DNA of 64,000 bases from Avena insularis (taxonomy: Eukaryota; Streptophyta; Magnoliopsida; Poales; Poaceae): positions 525,838,293-525,902,292 of the forward strand of contig CM042690.1 of the NCBI GenBank assembly GCA_023614405.1, in the 5' to 3' direction. The notes below the pieces were generated by a model. It made no database searches. It saw nothing but the letters and a program-made list of their open reading frames with translations, and was not told where the DNA came from. The position numbers and the translations under genes were made by a program. This document shows positions 23,806 through 35,532 of the stretch, piece by piece (positions within the stretch are counted from its first letter, which is position 1; each line of letters starts with the position of its first letter).

Positions 23806-24760
23806 AACATGGTCTGTTTTATGCCTATTAATTTGCATCCTTTTGCTTGTACATATTTATGTTCAACCTTAAGAATCAAGGCAAGAAAATAAATGTTGAC
23901 ATTATGAACTAGATGGAACACTCTTTAGATGTACTTTTGCTAAGCCTCTTCTACACAAGATAAGACTTGTTCCAAGCCCCTTAAAACTAGACTAGACATA
24001 TCCACCTACTAGTGGCAAAAGCTATTTTCAAGTATAGTATGTATGTTAATCCTCCAAACACTCTTAAAAACACCCTTCTCATGTACTTTAAAGCTCATAA
24101 GAAAATAGGGTTTGGGGAGACACCACTATGGAAATTTTTGTGCTTTACATCTTATTAGTCGATTGTTGGCTAAACCATGTTGTCATGGCACGGGATTTCA
24201 ATTTGAATGTTGATAATCAATCATGTTTAAAATTCTACCTATGGATTGCATCAATGTGAAATGAAGTGTGCATACTGGAGTAGGCATGCTGGTAAAAAAT
24301 GCTCCTGAACTGCCAGCCAAATCCATGCTTGACATGGTGGAAACTTACAACACAATGATCTTTGTTCATATGTCTGTTCTTCTTGTTTTCTGGAGTAGAG
24401 ATATTGTCCCCTCAAACCTTGAACACAATCAAGGAACTATATTATCTTCTATGATAAATAAGCAAAAGAAAATGCTAAAAAGGGGGCATAAAGATACACA
24501 GGGGCAAGAGGTACTTCAGTGAAGCGGTTTCACAAATACTAACATGAGCATATAATGACAGGCCTAAGTTGAGTAACACGAGGAGCACAAGACCATGACT
24601 AGGTGCATGAAACAATCAACTTGTAAGATGTTGGGCTAATAAACCATAGGAATATTTAAAGCAAAGTAAAAAAAGATACTGGGAACCCCATCCTTATTAG
24701 TATTTTTGACATGAATTACATAGGCCAAAATTTTATTTTTTATTCTTTATGGAGGATTAA
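23806..24760 (+). other. Athila-type 3' noncoding region, first part
   Basis: No credible gene. Stretches match the 3' noncoding region of the element ending the window, in the same order: the blocks at about 24165-24540 (AAACCATGTTGTCATGG, then a CATGGTGGAAAC block, then AAGTTGAGTAACACGAGGAG) correspond to 63140-63630. It continues after the solo LTR at 28679. Confidence 0.6.
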
Positions 24761-27700
24761 TGTCAACACCCGGATTTTTAAGTCTAGATGCCTGTAATGC
24801 CGTCCATCGCAATCCCAGGATAACCATTTTTGCGAGACATAACAGAAGTAGTACCACAGTACATCATCCATTACAAACCATAATAAAGGTCTTACAAATA
24901 AAGGATCTCATGATCTAGTCTTAATACAATCAAAGAAGCGGAAAGTAAATGTAGTAGGCTCCATCTTCAGGGTCACAAGCAATGCCGACGATGGGAGATG
25001 ATCCTAGTTGTCATAGAGCTCCTGTTGTCCATCTTTCGGGTAATCCTCCTCATAGTCTTGCCATGGGAATACCAGGGACAAAGCCATGCATACTCTTTCA
25101 GTACTCGCAAACTAACACTAGTATAAGTAAAGGTAAAACTAGTAGGAATCATAAGCTCTAGGTTTGTTTGCAAAAAGCCAGGTTTATGTAATAAATCTTC
25201 AAGCGTAAAGACCTAATTTAGTTCTCTACATTAGTGGGAACTCAGATTTCATGTCCACAACTCTGTTGTGATCAAGTCAAGGTCATCCTTCAAGTCACAA
25301 ATCATTTTGAAAACATCTGACAACAGAACAGTATGGCCACTCCAACTGTCCATAACCGCGGACGCAGCTATTCGAATAGTTTAACACTCTACAGAGGTGG
25401 TACACTTTCACCACAAAATTCGATACATCCGTCAGGAATAACCCTGAATCATCATACTTTGTATGCCGATAATCAATCTTAACCTTTCAATTACACACCC
25501 TAGTATAGGCACCTATCCTATGAGTTTGGCCTCCCAGCCATGGCCATCTGCCATCCTGAGCACTACATAGGTGGAAATTCATCACGAGGTAGCCTCAGCT
25601 CAACCTCTTCCGCCAGGGAACCCATACTAAGACATATAAACTTCCAGGCAAGCCTTACCCAACTCAGGTATTGTGGTTGTATGGTAAAATAGGAATGGTA
25701 TCGCATCCGAACCCAACCATCAGTTTTTATTAAAGTCAAGGCTCATGCCTCAATAGTTTCATCATCCAACCATTGTGTTTCACAACACATGTCAAAACAT
25801 TTCAATAGAATGAATCTTCATTCTAAGGTTTTCATAATCATTTTCACCAAGTATTCCCATCTAAAGTGATCCAGTGTTATGCTTAGCACTAGCCACTAGT
25901 ATTGAGGGTATCACTATTGGGGGTACTAATCAGGTATAAGTATCCAAGACTAATCCTATGATCTTGATAGGATCCAATCTAGTTTCCACTAATCACAATT
26001 CATTAACTAAGTAAGAAACTGTAGTAAAGGGGAAAGTAAAGCTTGGAATAAAAACTGGGAATTGGTAAAGTTGCATCTCAAAGGGTTGTATATGGTATCT
26101 GTACAAGTTAGCTTGCATAGCTAAACTTGCATGGATAGCTTGCATAGTGGGCTTGCCTTGAGCAGTGCAGTTTTTGCAGTCGTTGAAGTTCTCTTCTTCT
26201 TCCTCGAAGTACTCCTCCTTGTTGAAGCCCGGGTTGGCACTAGCGTCTATAAACACATTCAATGTACACAATCACCAAACAACACTTCACTACTTATATT
26301 TAGAACACAAGCGCTCATACTAGATGCTCTAGCATCTTCTCAATCATCATATGGAATATTAACATTTTCTTAATCTTCTTATTTTAGAAAAGTAATTTCT
26401 ACTCATTTTAAATCCTTAAGATTTAATATCCTCCAATTAAAATAGTGGATCATGTTCACACATGTCATCACCATCTATTCCAATACTTGGGAACGTGATT
26501 TAAAATTGTGATCATAGATTACAAGATTTAATATTACTATTTAATAATATTAGAGTGACTAGAAATGCCTATATAGAACTCTTTTAATACTAAGACATGT
26601 TTCATATTTGTAAAACCAAATCTTTTTACATATTCTTGTAGAGAATGGCAAATGTGATTTCTGAGAGGTGGAACCATCTCAAAAACATTTATAGTTTATT
26701 TTAGAAAAATGTCTGAAGTTTCAAAAGTCCCTGTCTTGTTATTTTTGGTATAGGTGATCTATAATTTCAATTGGTTTGAATCCAACGGGAGTGGATAGAT
26801 ATTTTCAATACCTTTCTAACAAAATAGGAATCCTGCATTTTGGTTTAGTGAATCTCTTTGAATTGAATTTTGAATCTACTGACAAAATCTTGTTTTAGCT
26901 AAAATGGAAAAATCCTATTTGAATCACTGGTTTCTGCGCGGGAAACAACATGGGCCAGCCCAACTACATGGTGCTGGCGCAGTGGGCTGCTGACAGAACG
27001 GTCCCACCCGTCAGTGACTCATCTAAACCAAAACGGTATCTTTCAATCTCAGCCCTACAATTATACTAGGATCTACGGCTGTGGTTTGTCGTCTCCGTCG
27101 AACTGCTCCGGCGAGACTCGAACCCTAACACGGTGGTGGGGGTCGCTGGGGAGTTACCGGGGCTCCATCTAGGGTCGGCGATGGGGGCGAATGGGGTGGT
27201 CGTCGTTGGAGGTTTGATTGGCGGTCACTACAGCTCTTGGGGTAGCCGCAATCAACGGCTTCCTTCCTCGACTGCAGCGGTGGACTTCGGCCAAATTCCG
27301 GCTTCGTGGTGCTCGCCTTGCTTCGGGGAAGGGTCGGTGATGTTCCTGGGTGAGTGGGGAGTGGAATGGTATGGAGAATGAGGTCTGGGGTGGCCTCTAT
27401 TTAAACCCCAAGGGTGGAGGCAGTGTGGCATGGTCTGGCTTCTTCGGCGATGCTGCTACAGGTCTCGTTGAGCATGGAGGAGGGCATGGGTCGGTGCGGT
27501 GGACTATGGCGATCGTCACGCGAGTGATGGCACGACAAGGGGCGGTCTCTGTTGGTCGGGTGACATCGGCGCTCTGTTCCAGTACGCGGGTGTTCGTCAT
27601 GCAGTACGGTGGTCACGGGGCGCGCGGCAGCGAACGGTCATGTCTAGGAGGTCACTGGTGCTACGATGATCATGGGTACGAGCGGAGAGAGCGAGGCGCG

Positions 27701-28673
27701 GCATGTGCGTGCAAGGTAGCTGCGGCGCTGCGTCGTGCTCTCGGCATGGCAGTGGCTTAAATGGGCGTGCGATTTCCAGCGTCTCCGCTTCTCACCTTGG
27801 GTCACGGGGTGGACAGGGGGTGGCGGTGTGGTCATGGCTAACTGCTAGGTGTCATGGGAGTAGGCGGCGCGGCGTGCAGCGAGTGGTTCGTGCTCGACCG
27901 GCATGGCCAGCTCGGTACAAGCATGACACTGGTCAATGTGGCTAGTGATGCTTCTCCTTTGCACGGCCAAGTACCAGGCATGATCATGGACAATTGAATG
28001 GGTTGATTGCAGTACAAGAGATGAGCAATTGATAACTCAAAACAATGTATAGTAGTTGGAGTTGTGCTATGCCTGTCAGGTGCTTGATCAAATGGCCGCA
28101 TGAAATTCACTTTCAAATTTTTGAATGATTTTTGGTGAGTGATCTTGTTACTTGCTTAGTATTCTATGGTTGCTGGGAATGGTCAAGGGGAATTGGTTTG
28201 AATGGTTTTTGAAAAGTGATGATCTAGGCATATGAACTTGATCAATTTTGAAATGCCTCTTAAATAGATTTGAAAATAGTTTCTGCCACTTTGTAAAGTT
28301 TGCTTGGGTTCACTTGGAGTTGGTCTGGCAAGGGGTGAAAAGAATTGGAAATGTTTCTGTTGGAAATCTTTTACTAGGAACACTCAAAGTGGTCTAGTGG
28401 ATAAGTTTGGCCAAAATGACCATTTGATCTTATGATCTATATTTGATTTTATTTTAATTTGATTCTATTTGTAAATGATCTAGATGATGTAGTATTCATT
28501 TTTAAACTAAGCCTTATAATTTGTAGCAATCAATCATGTCAATTTCAAACATTCATACACTAATGCAAATCACACATGCACTCATATTAAGTTTAATAAT
28601 AAAAGTTTTTGTTAACCATAAACTTGGGTGATTAGAGCTTGATAATCTTGATTAATATTTTCGGGATGTTACA
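24761..28673 (-). mobile_element. Long solo Gypsy LTR
   Basis: A 3913-bp sequence with termini TGTCAACACC and GGGATGTTACA. It is flanked by ATTAA (24756-24760) and ATTTA (28674-28678), a target duplication with one mismatch. There is no primer site and no partner LTR. The layout resembles the LTR at 12158-23805: a CACACTTTCACC-type block near 25390, then a GC-rich block near 27000-27900. A TATA-like TTTAAATAGAGG lies on the minus strand near 27395-27406, which suggests minus orientation. The GC-rich frames at 27133-27945 are open by base composition and match no family I know. Confidence 0.75.
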
Positions 28674-28678
28674 ATTTA

Positions 28679-29102
28679 CATATGTATTCAATGCTTACTT
28701 TCGGTATGGAGTGAAAAACATCTCAAGGGAAGACACAAAACTAAGAAGTAAGTCTTCTAGTTAAGGGCATGAAACTAGAAATTAGCCCAAAAATAAAGGC
28801 ATGAAAACACCAATGCCAATCATGGAAAGAGTCTCTTATTCTATAGGTTCATCAAAGTGTGCTTGAAGGTTTATTTTGCTCATAATTTGTTTTATCACAC
28901 CATCACTTATTATTTAGCATGTTTATGGATGTGTAAACGATACGACTTGATAATACACTTACATATTATGTTTGATCGAAAGTAATTGAACCTATGAACT
29001 CTACATGATAATGAAGGAATCAAAGGTAACAAACTCCAAAGTCCATGTTTAGTTTTATCACCTTCATGATCAAGGACGAGCATAGGTTGAGCTTGGGGAT
29101 GT
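28679..29102 (+). other. Athila-type 3' noncoding region, second part, with polypurine tract
   Basis: Continues 23806-24760 across the solo LTR. It ends in AGCTTGGGGATGT just before the LTR at 29103. A very similar stretch (TTTTATCACCTTCAT, then an ACGAG block, then CTTGGGGATGT) lies before the LTR fragment at 37938. Confidence 0.65.
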
Positions 29103-30733
29103 TGATGCATGTAAAATGCATACATGAACTTTGTAGTTTTTTAACATGTTTTCCCACATATTTGCATCATATATAATGTTATATCCCTATTTTATATTGA
29201 TTTTTGGGGATTTACCAATGATCCCCTTTATTTTGGTTATAACCCTGCAGGATAAAAAACCCTATTTTCAATGTTTTTGATGTTTCAGGACCTAAACAAA
29301 GTAAAATGGACCTATACTTTTGGGGATGCCAATATTTATCCATGGGAAACATCTGGAGCACTGGAATTCCACCAGGAGGGCCAGGAGGCCCAAGATATGG
29401 CTTGGTGAGCGCGCCACCTATGCTATCTCCCTCCTCGATCGTTCGATCACCTTGATTCTTTCGCCCACGGACCTCTCTTAACCTAAAAACCCCTATATAA
29501 GGACCCCAGGAGACAAAAACACCACCAAACAGAGTCAGATCTATCAAAGATTGGAGGGGGAAACTCTGCCAGAGCCACCTTTAGGGAGAACTCCACCCTC
29601 TCCAACATCTCAGGCCTCATCACCATGATGAGGAGGGAATAGTCCACCTTCGGGCTATGGGTTTGTGGTAGTAGCTTGATCTCTCTCTCTTGTTCATCAT
29701 AGATCTAGTGCCATATGAGCTGCCCAACATGATTATGGTCATATTTGTAATTCCTACGTGGTGGATCTTTATTCTATGATTTGATATTTGAGGTTGAAAT
29801 CTATTTTGTGTGAGATGTTTTAATAGATGCATATCATGCACCCCGTTCTTCATTGCTTGTTTTGATCCAACTTGTATGTAATAACTTGTATGGGGAGAAG
29901 TATGTGTTAGATGAAGTAGAATGGGGGTAGAGTTTGAATTGTGACACATATTATTCAAGATCTGCTTTGGTTTTTACCTTTATTTTGCTGCCTCACTATG
30001 GGTAAAGAGAAATCAGGTGCTATAGTTGTCACGTGACGGTGTGATAATCTTGACTAGATCAAGGTAGCATACTAGTATTTCAAACATCATATAATATTGT
30101 TTAAAACTATACTTTGATTTGTTCTTAAATCAAGATTGCATGGAGATTTCCCTTTCTTGAGGAGTATAAGATAGATATGTATTCCATCTCAATATTGAAT
30201 GTGATGTCCATATTAATTCCTTTTATTAAGAACTTATAGAGTTTCCATGATCTTTATCATTGATGAATTGTTTTGTGATTACTACAACTTAAAAAGAGAG
30301 TAGACAAGTGAACCTATGAATCCCGGTCCGCTTTTTATCATAAGAAACACCTTTCCTTTGCATCTACTATCGTTTTTATTTTTAGCAATTAATTATTTTG
30401 AAAATACAAAAATATTTTCTCTATTTGAAATCACACATACAAACTCAAAAACAACTCTACTATCTTCCATATCATCTAGTTTGCATTACATTACTTTCTT
30501 TAATTTAGTTTGTTTAATATTTTATTTCATATTACTAATACGAAACCTTGTGCTTGAAAACTACTTGGTGGAGTTGGGGACATAAGGAAAATTATTTTAC
30601 TTTATAGGTTTCTTGAAGAGGAGAAGACAAACATCCTTTATAGCCAATTCCCGGAGAGTTCGATATAAACCCTCAAGTCACCCTTGTGGGGAAAAGATAC
30701 TTGCTGCAACACTCTGCACTTGGAGTCCCAACA
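29103..30733 (+). repeat. Athila-type LTR
   Basis: Starts TGATGCATGTAAAATGC directly after a purine tract; the end is placed at CCCAACA (30733) before a degenerate primer-site-like TGGCAGCCTTTGTTGCC at 30739-30755. It has a TATATAAGG site at 29494-29502. The start is well supported, the end is a best guess. The sequence after it matches the 5' part of Athila internal regions, so it has 3' noncoding DNA on its left and internal DNA on its right. It differs strongly from the LTR fragment at 37938 after the first 120 bases or so. Confidence 0.65.
29494..29502 (+). promoter_or_regulatory. TATA box of the Athila-type LTR
   Basis: TATATAAGG about 390 bp after the LTR start, similar in placement to the TATAAG of the LTR at 55924. 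Confidence 0.5.
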
Positions 30734-31767
30734 AAAAGTGGCAGCCTTTGTTGCCATCAGTTATTTAAAATGCAAGCTACTGATCATTATATGCATTGGA
30801 TACCACAACTTTACTGCTATTTATTCACATATAAAATGCCAATGCATAGGAAGAGAGTTAGACTTAAAAGTAATGTCTATGTGCTTTGTGGTGTGCTCCA
30901 CATGCTTTCAAATACTATTAAATTTGAGCACACCTTGATATCCATGTAACATGTCAAATAACTTTACGTACTGATTTCTAACATTTAGTTTAATATTTTC
31001 AGTTTTTATAAATTTTGGGAAAGTAAATGAGAAAGATGAGCAATGGAGAAGTTGGGGTCGACCTTGAACATGTGTTGTTTATGCCAATGGAATCATTGCA
31101 AAATCTCTATCATTAAAACTTCTCCCATTATAAAACAAAATAAAAAGAGTGTTTATTACTACTGAAACACCACCTTTGTATCTTACTTTCTCATATATTT
31201 GTGCCAAGAATAACCTCTTTAGAGAGGTAAGATCAAACAATTGTAACTTGCTGTCCAGAAAACAGATTCCTGAGCTTCACTGCAAAAAATGTTAAAAATC
31301 ACATAAGAGGAATTTTGAGTTGAAATTTCACGTCAGGAAGACTCAGCTCTTTACCCACATTTCATTCGTTCAAAGTTTATTTATTTGAGCAACGTAAGTG
31401 CCTCTGAAAATTCGATATTTAAAGAATGTCCAGTTTTTGACAGATTTTATTTCTATTATGCATTAGTCTTGTTTCCTTTGTTTTGTGCGATTCCTTTTTA
31501 TCAAAGAGCAATACGAAACAATAGTAACATAAGATAATGTTTATTTCATGATATGTATTTGTTGTACATATTGGGATTTAATTTATGGAGTAACTAACAA
31601 CTCTAATCAAGTTTTATGATGAGTTTATTGTGGAAAGAGTTTTCAAGTGGAAGAGTTGAGGGTGATGAATGAAGATTAAGAGGGACGAATGCTCAAGCTT
31701 GGGGATGTTACCCCAGGGAGAACCCCACATGTATCACAGGAATACAAGAATTCAAAATTGGGGATGT
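30734..31767 (+). other. Athila-type internal region, left part
   Basis: No intact gene. Blocks match the minus-strand element at 3344-10587 in order: GCATAGGAAG...GTTAGACTTAAA (30840-30872 against about 7758-7783) and TTGTGCCAAGA.TAACCTCT (31199-31219 against about 7540-7556). It ends in an AAGCTTGGGGATGTTACCCC block at 31697-31716. A nested element follows. Confidence 0.6.
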
Positions 31768-31772
31768 CCAAG

Positions 31773-32625
31773 TAATAACCCACAAGTATAGGGGATCGTG
31801 TGTAGCCTTTTCGATAAGTAAGAGTGTCGAATCCAACGAGGAGCTAAAGGTAGGATAAATGTTCTCTAAAGTTCTATCAACCACTGATACAACTCTACGC
31901 ACACTAAACTTTGCATTATCTAGAAAATAAAACTACAACAACAATTCGAGTACTAGAGATAGCTTTGTATGATAATAAATAACAAGAAAGTAAAGCTAGT
32001 TGCTGCAGCAATAAAATACACTAAATTAACAGAACCATGAGTGTGGAATAGTGGTGGTAATTGTGGTGGCTTTGTCTAAGTTTCAATAGCGAATAGATCG
32101 GGTTCATTGTCTTTGATGCAGTTTTCTATGTGGGAGAGGCTAAATATACATGCGCTTCACTACTTGGAATTACACATACTATATAATTGGATTGTTAGCA
32201 AACATCTATAACTACTAACAATGCATTAAGGTTTCCCCAACCATAGCCTTAAGTTTAATGGTCCTCTTACTCCCATACGTGCAACGTTCCAGTTCGCTTC
32301 CTCAGGTTTCTGTCACTCCGGCAGAACTCCCCCCTTCCTTTTACACATACTACAAACCCTATGATGTTTAATACATGCGCGCACAAATATAATGGACACC
32401 AAAGGACTGTACCATATCAACATACAACTTTAATGAACCAAATACATTCAACCATTCAATCTAAGAACAAAGACACTACACAAACATGACATAGATCATA
32501 GGATTATAACTTATAGCATCAAACACCATGTTTACATAGGACGATACAGAGGTGTGTGGGAGGATGAACCACTGCATACTACGAGGATTAGGTGATGGAG
32601 ATGGCGGTGAATATGGTGAAGAGGG
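31773..32625 (-). repeat. Truncated 3' LTR
   Basis: 853 bp matching 34210 to about 35063 closely. The outer end reads TA instead of TG. The match to the other LTR stops at GAAGAGGG; the remaining roughly 465 bp of the LTR are absent. Confidence 0.88.
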
Positions 32626-34194
32626 TTACAGCAATATCAACGGAGAATACCACAATATTATGCTTTTGAATGCTAAAACAACGCATGATCCTTTCAAGGA
32701 TAATTAAGCAATATCAATTGTTTGGAACAAGTCATGCTACAGCAATAATCACTAAGCATAAAGTCAAAACAATATCAAACATGACATGATAAAGTCTAGG
32801 CCATAGTCTAAACAAGCTCCTTTTGTACCACTTATAAGCATGAAGCTTCCTACTCTTTTCCAATCACCAATCAACTTATTTAAAACCAAATATGAATGCA
32901 GGGATCCAACCAATTTTTTTAAGCAAACCAAACAAAAGAAAACTAAAAACAAAAGCAAAAACGCTCCAAGAATGACGCAATTGTGCATGAAACAATAAAA
33001 ATGAAGTGTTTGGAAGAAAACCTGAGATTTTTATTGATGAAGAAGGGGATGCCTTGGGCATCCCCAAGCTTTGATGCTTGTACTTCCACATTATTTCTTG
33101 GGGTGACATGGGTGGCATCCCCAAGCTTGAGATTTTGTTCATACTTCATCTCATCACATTGTTCTTCCCTACACTTTAAAATTTCCTTCATACAAAACTT
33201 CACACAATCTTCATTAGCAACATTAGTGTATTCAAGATAATAAGTCTTTAGGTTCAGTTTCAACACAAGTAAAACTTCCATTAAAACACAAGATACTATA
33301 GCAATTCCTTCTAAAATCTCAAGTGCACAGAGAACTCAAAGAGAAAGAGATTAGAAGGCAAATGCAAATAATGGCAGAAATCTGTCAAAACATACTAGCA
33401 GGTAAAAACCAATTTTTTCGAAAACCTTCTGTTGCTCAAATCAAAAAGTGTTAAACTAATGAAAGTTAGATAAAAACCTGGGACATAACAACATAAAATT
33501 ACAGCTCAATCCGATGTACAGAGATTTTTCACGATTTTTTATAGTGAAGCACAAAATTCTGTTTCGGGACAACAACTTTCCCAAGTCTTACTTCTCTTCC
33601 ATTAGAGGTTATACTTGGCACAAAAACGAAAATAAAAGGATAAGGAGCGGTTGCTACAGAGGTAACAACTTCCAAGCCTCAAACAAAACAAATGTAACTG
33701 GTGTTTGATGCTAAGACAAATAAATAAAAAGACAAACGCTCCAAATTTATTCAAGTTTCTATGATGTTCAAAAAACAAAGTTAAAAGGTTTGCAAACCGA
33801 GGGGTTGTTGAAGAAACTTTTGTCCATTCTTCAATTTCTCTATTTGGTGTTCCTTATTCTCTGAAAAAAAAACTTCAACGCAAAAACTTTCCCATTCTTT
33901 TCTGCGGTTTTTAACTGAAAAGCTTCCATGAGAAGATTTGTTTTGGTTTCAGAGGCATGAACACAAGTGTTCAAGGTCGACCCCCACTTAACCATTACTC
34001 ATCTTTCCAATCACTTTCCTTTTTGAAAACGATTTTAGGTAACAAGTACAACTAAGATTTTTGTTGTAATTCGCATTCCCTATACATACTAAGATAGAGA
34101 ACAACATAAAACTGAAAGTAAAAACTACTTAGAGATAAAACAAACAAGTGCACACAAGAATATTCACCCACACGCTATTGCTCCTCGGCAACAG
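32626..34194 (-). other. Internal remainder of the deleted element
   Basis: No gene seen. From 32626 to about 33700 it parallels 6550-7600 of the element at 3344-10587, including the hairpin. The rest, to the primer site, is AT-rich with no motif I can name. Confidence 0.7.
33045..33065. repeat. Perfect 9-bp-stem hairpin, second copy
   Basis: GGGGATGCC, loop TTG, GGCATCCCC, identical to 6978-6998. An inverted pair with CTTGGGG and CCCCAAG arms follows at 33098-33125. Confidence 0.8.
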
Positions 34195-34199
34195 CGCCA
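34184..34199 (-). other. Primer binding site, Asp-tRNA type
   Basis: On the minus strand TGGCGCTGTTGCCGAG, 10 bases after the 5' LTR; two changes from the common Athila form. Confidence 0.75.
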
Positions 34200-34209
34200 G
34201 AAAAGGTCT

Positions 34210-35527
34210 TGATAACCCACAAGTATAGGGGATCGTGTGTAGCCTTTTTGATAAGTAAGAGTGTTGAACCCAACGAGGAGCTAAAGGTAGGATAAATTTT
34301 CTCTCAAGTTCTATCAACCACTGATACAACTCTACGCACACTAAACGTTTGTATTATCTAGAAACTAAAACTAGAGCAACAATACGAGTACTAGAGATAG
34401 CTTTGCATGATAATAAATAACAAGAAAGTAAAGCTAGTTGCTGCAGCAATAAAATACAATAAACTAATAGAACCATGAGTGTGGAATAGTGGTGGTAATT
34501 GTGGTGGCTTTGTCCAAGTTTAAATAGCGAATAGATCAGGTTCATTGTCTTTGATGCAGTTTTCTATGTGGGAGAGGCTAAATATACATGCGCTTCACTA
34601 CTTGGAATTACATGTACTATATAATTGGATTGTTAGCAAACATCTGTAACTACTAACAATGCATTAAGGTTTCCCCAACCATAGCCTTAAGTTTAATGGT
34701 CCTCTTACTCCCATACGTGTAACGTTCCTATTTGCGTCCTCAGGTTTCTGTCACTCCGGCAGAACTCTCCCCTTCCTTTTACACAAACTACAAACCCTAT
34801 GATGTTTAATCCATGCGCGCACAAATATAATGGACACCAAAGGACTGTACCATATCAACATACAACTCTAATGAACCAAATACATTCAACCATTCAATCT
34901 AAGAACAAAGACACTACACAAACATGACATAAATCATAGGATTATAACTTATAGCATCAAACACCATATTTACATAGGACGATACAAAGGTGTGTGGGAG
35001 GATGAACCACTGCATACTACGAGGATTAGGTGATGGAGATGGCGGTGAAGATGGTGAAGAGGGCGGCGGCGCGGGGGACTCCTTACCCGCCGCCTGTATC
35101 ATGGGGGAGCACTGCCCCTTAGCCCCTTCCTTCATGGTTTATTGGAAGCCCTCCCCCTTGGAGATGGGATCCGTCCGGACTCGGAATCAGCTAAATCTTT
35201 TGTCCCAAACGTTTGTCGAGAAATTTCCAACAACTTTGTAGTTGAAGAGTTTTCCGTTTGACGCCGTCTTTGACCCGAAATGTGACCATCTTCTAAAAGA
35301 GTTCTGAGACAGATTTCTGGAAAAATCCCAATTTGACTGCAACAAGGTTTCCACTTGTATTCTTGGTAATTCCTACACATAAAAGTGTAAAACAAGAATA
35401 TTGTGCACTTTTACAACTATTAGTAGGTTAGTCCAAATAAATCATAAACTTTATACAACAAGGAGTGTCAAAAGCATATTATTAGCATAAAACCATCAAA
35501 AATTATGGATACGTTATGGACGTATCA
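34210..35527 (-). repeat. 5' LTR of the deleted Athila-type element
   Basis: 1318 bp. On the minus strand it starts TGATACGTCCATAACG and ends GTGGGTTATCA. The segment 34990-35241 is GC-rich, and its open frames on both strands are coincidental. Confidence 0.88.
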
Positions 35528-35532
35528 CCAAG

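Larger units (their letters stand above)
31773..35527 (-). mobile_element. Internally deleted Athila-type element
   Basis: A 3755-bp minus-strand element with a perfect target duplication CCAAG at 31768-31772 and 35528-35532. The 5' LTR is 34210-35527 and intact; the 3' LTR is only 31773-32625. Right after 32625 the sequence jumps into internal DNA that matches 6550 onward of the element at 3344-10587. The end of the 3' LTR, the polypurine tract and the 3' internal part are therefore missing. The 1.6-kb internal remainder has no gene. Because both outer edges keep the target duplication, the deletion came after insertion. Confidence 0.9.

Noticed and set aside
27133..27945. Several overlapping open frames on both strands, Gly/Val/Arg-rich
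   Set aside because: They lie inside the solo LTR, in a GC-rich patch where stops are rare; no motif or codon signal favours one frame.
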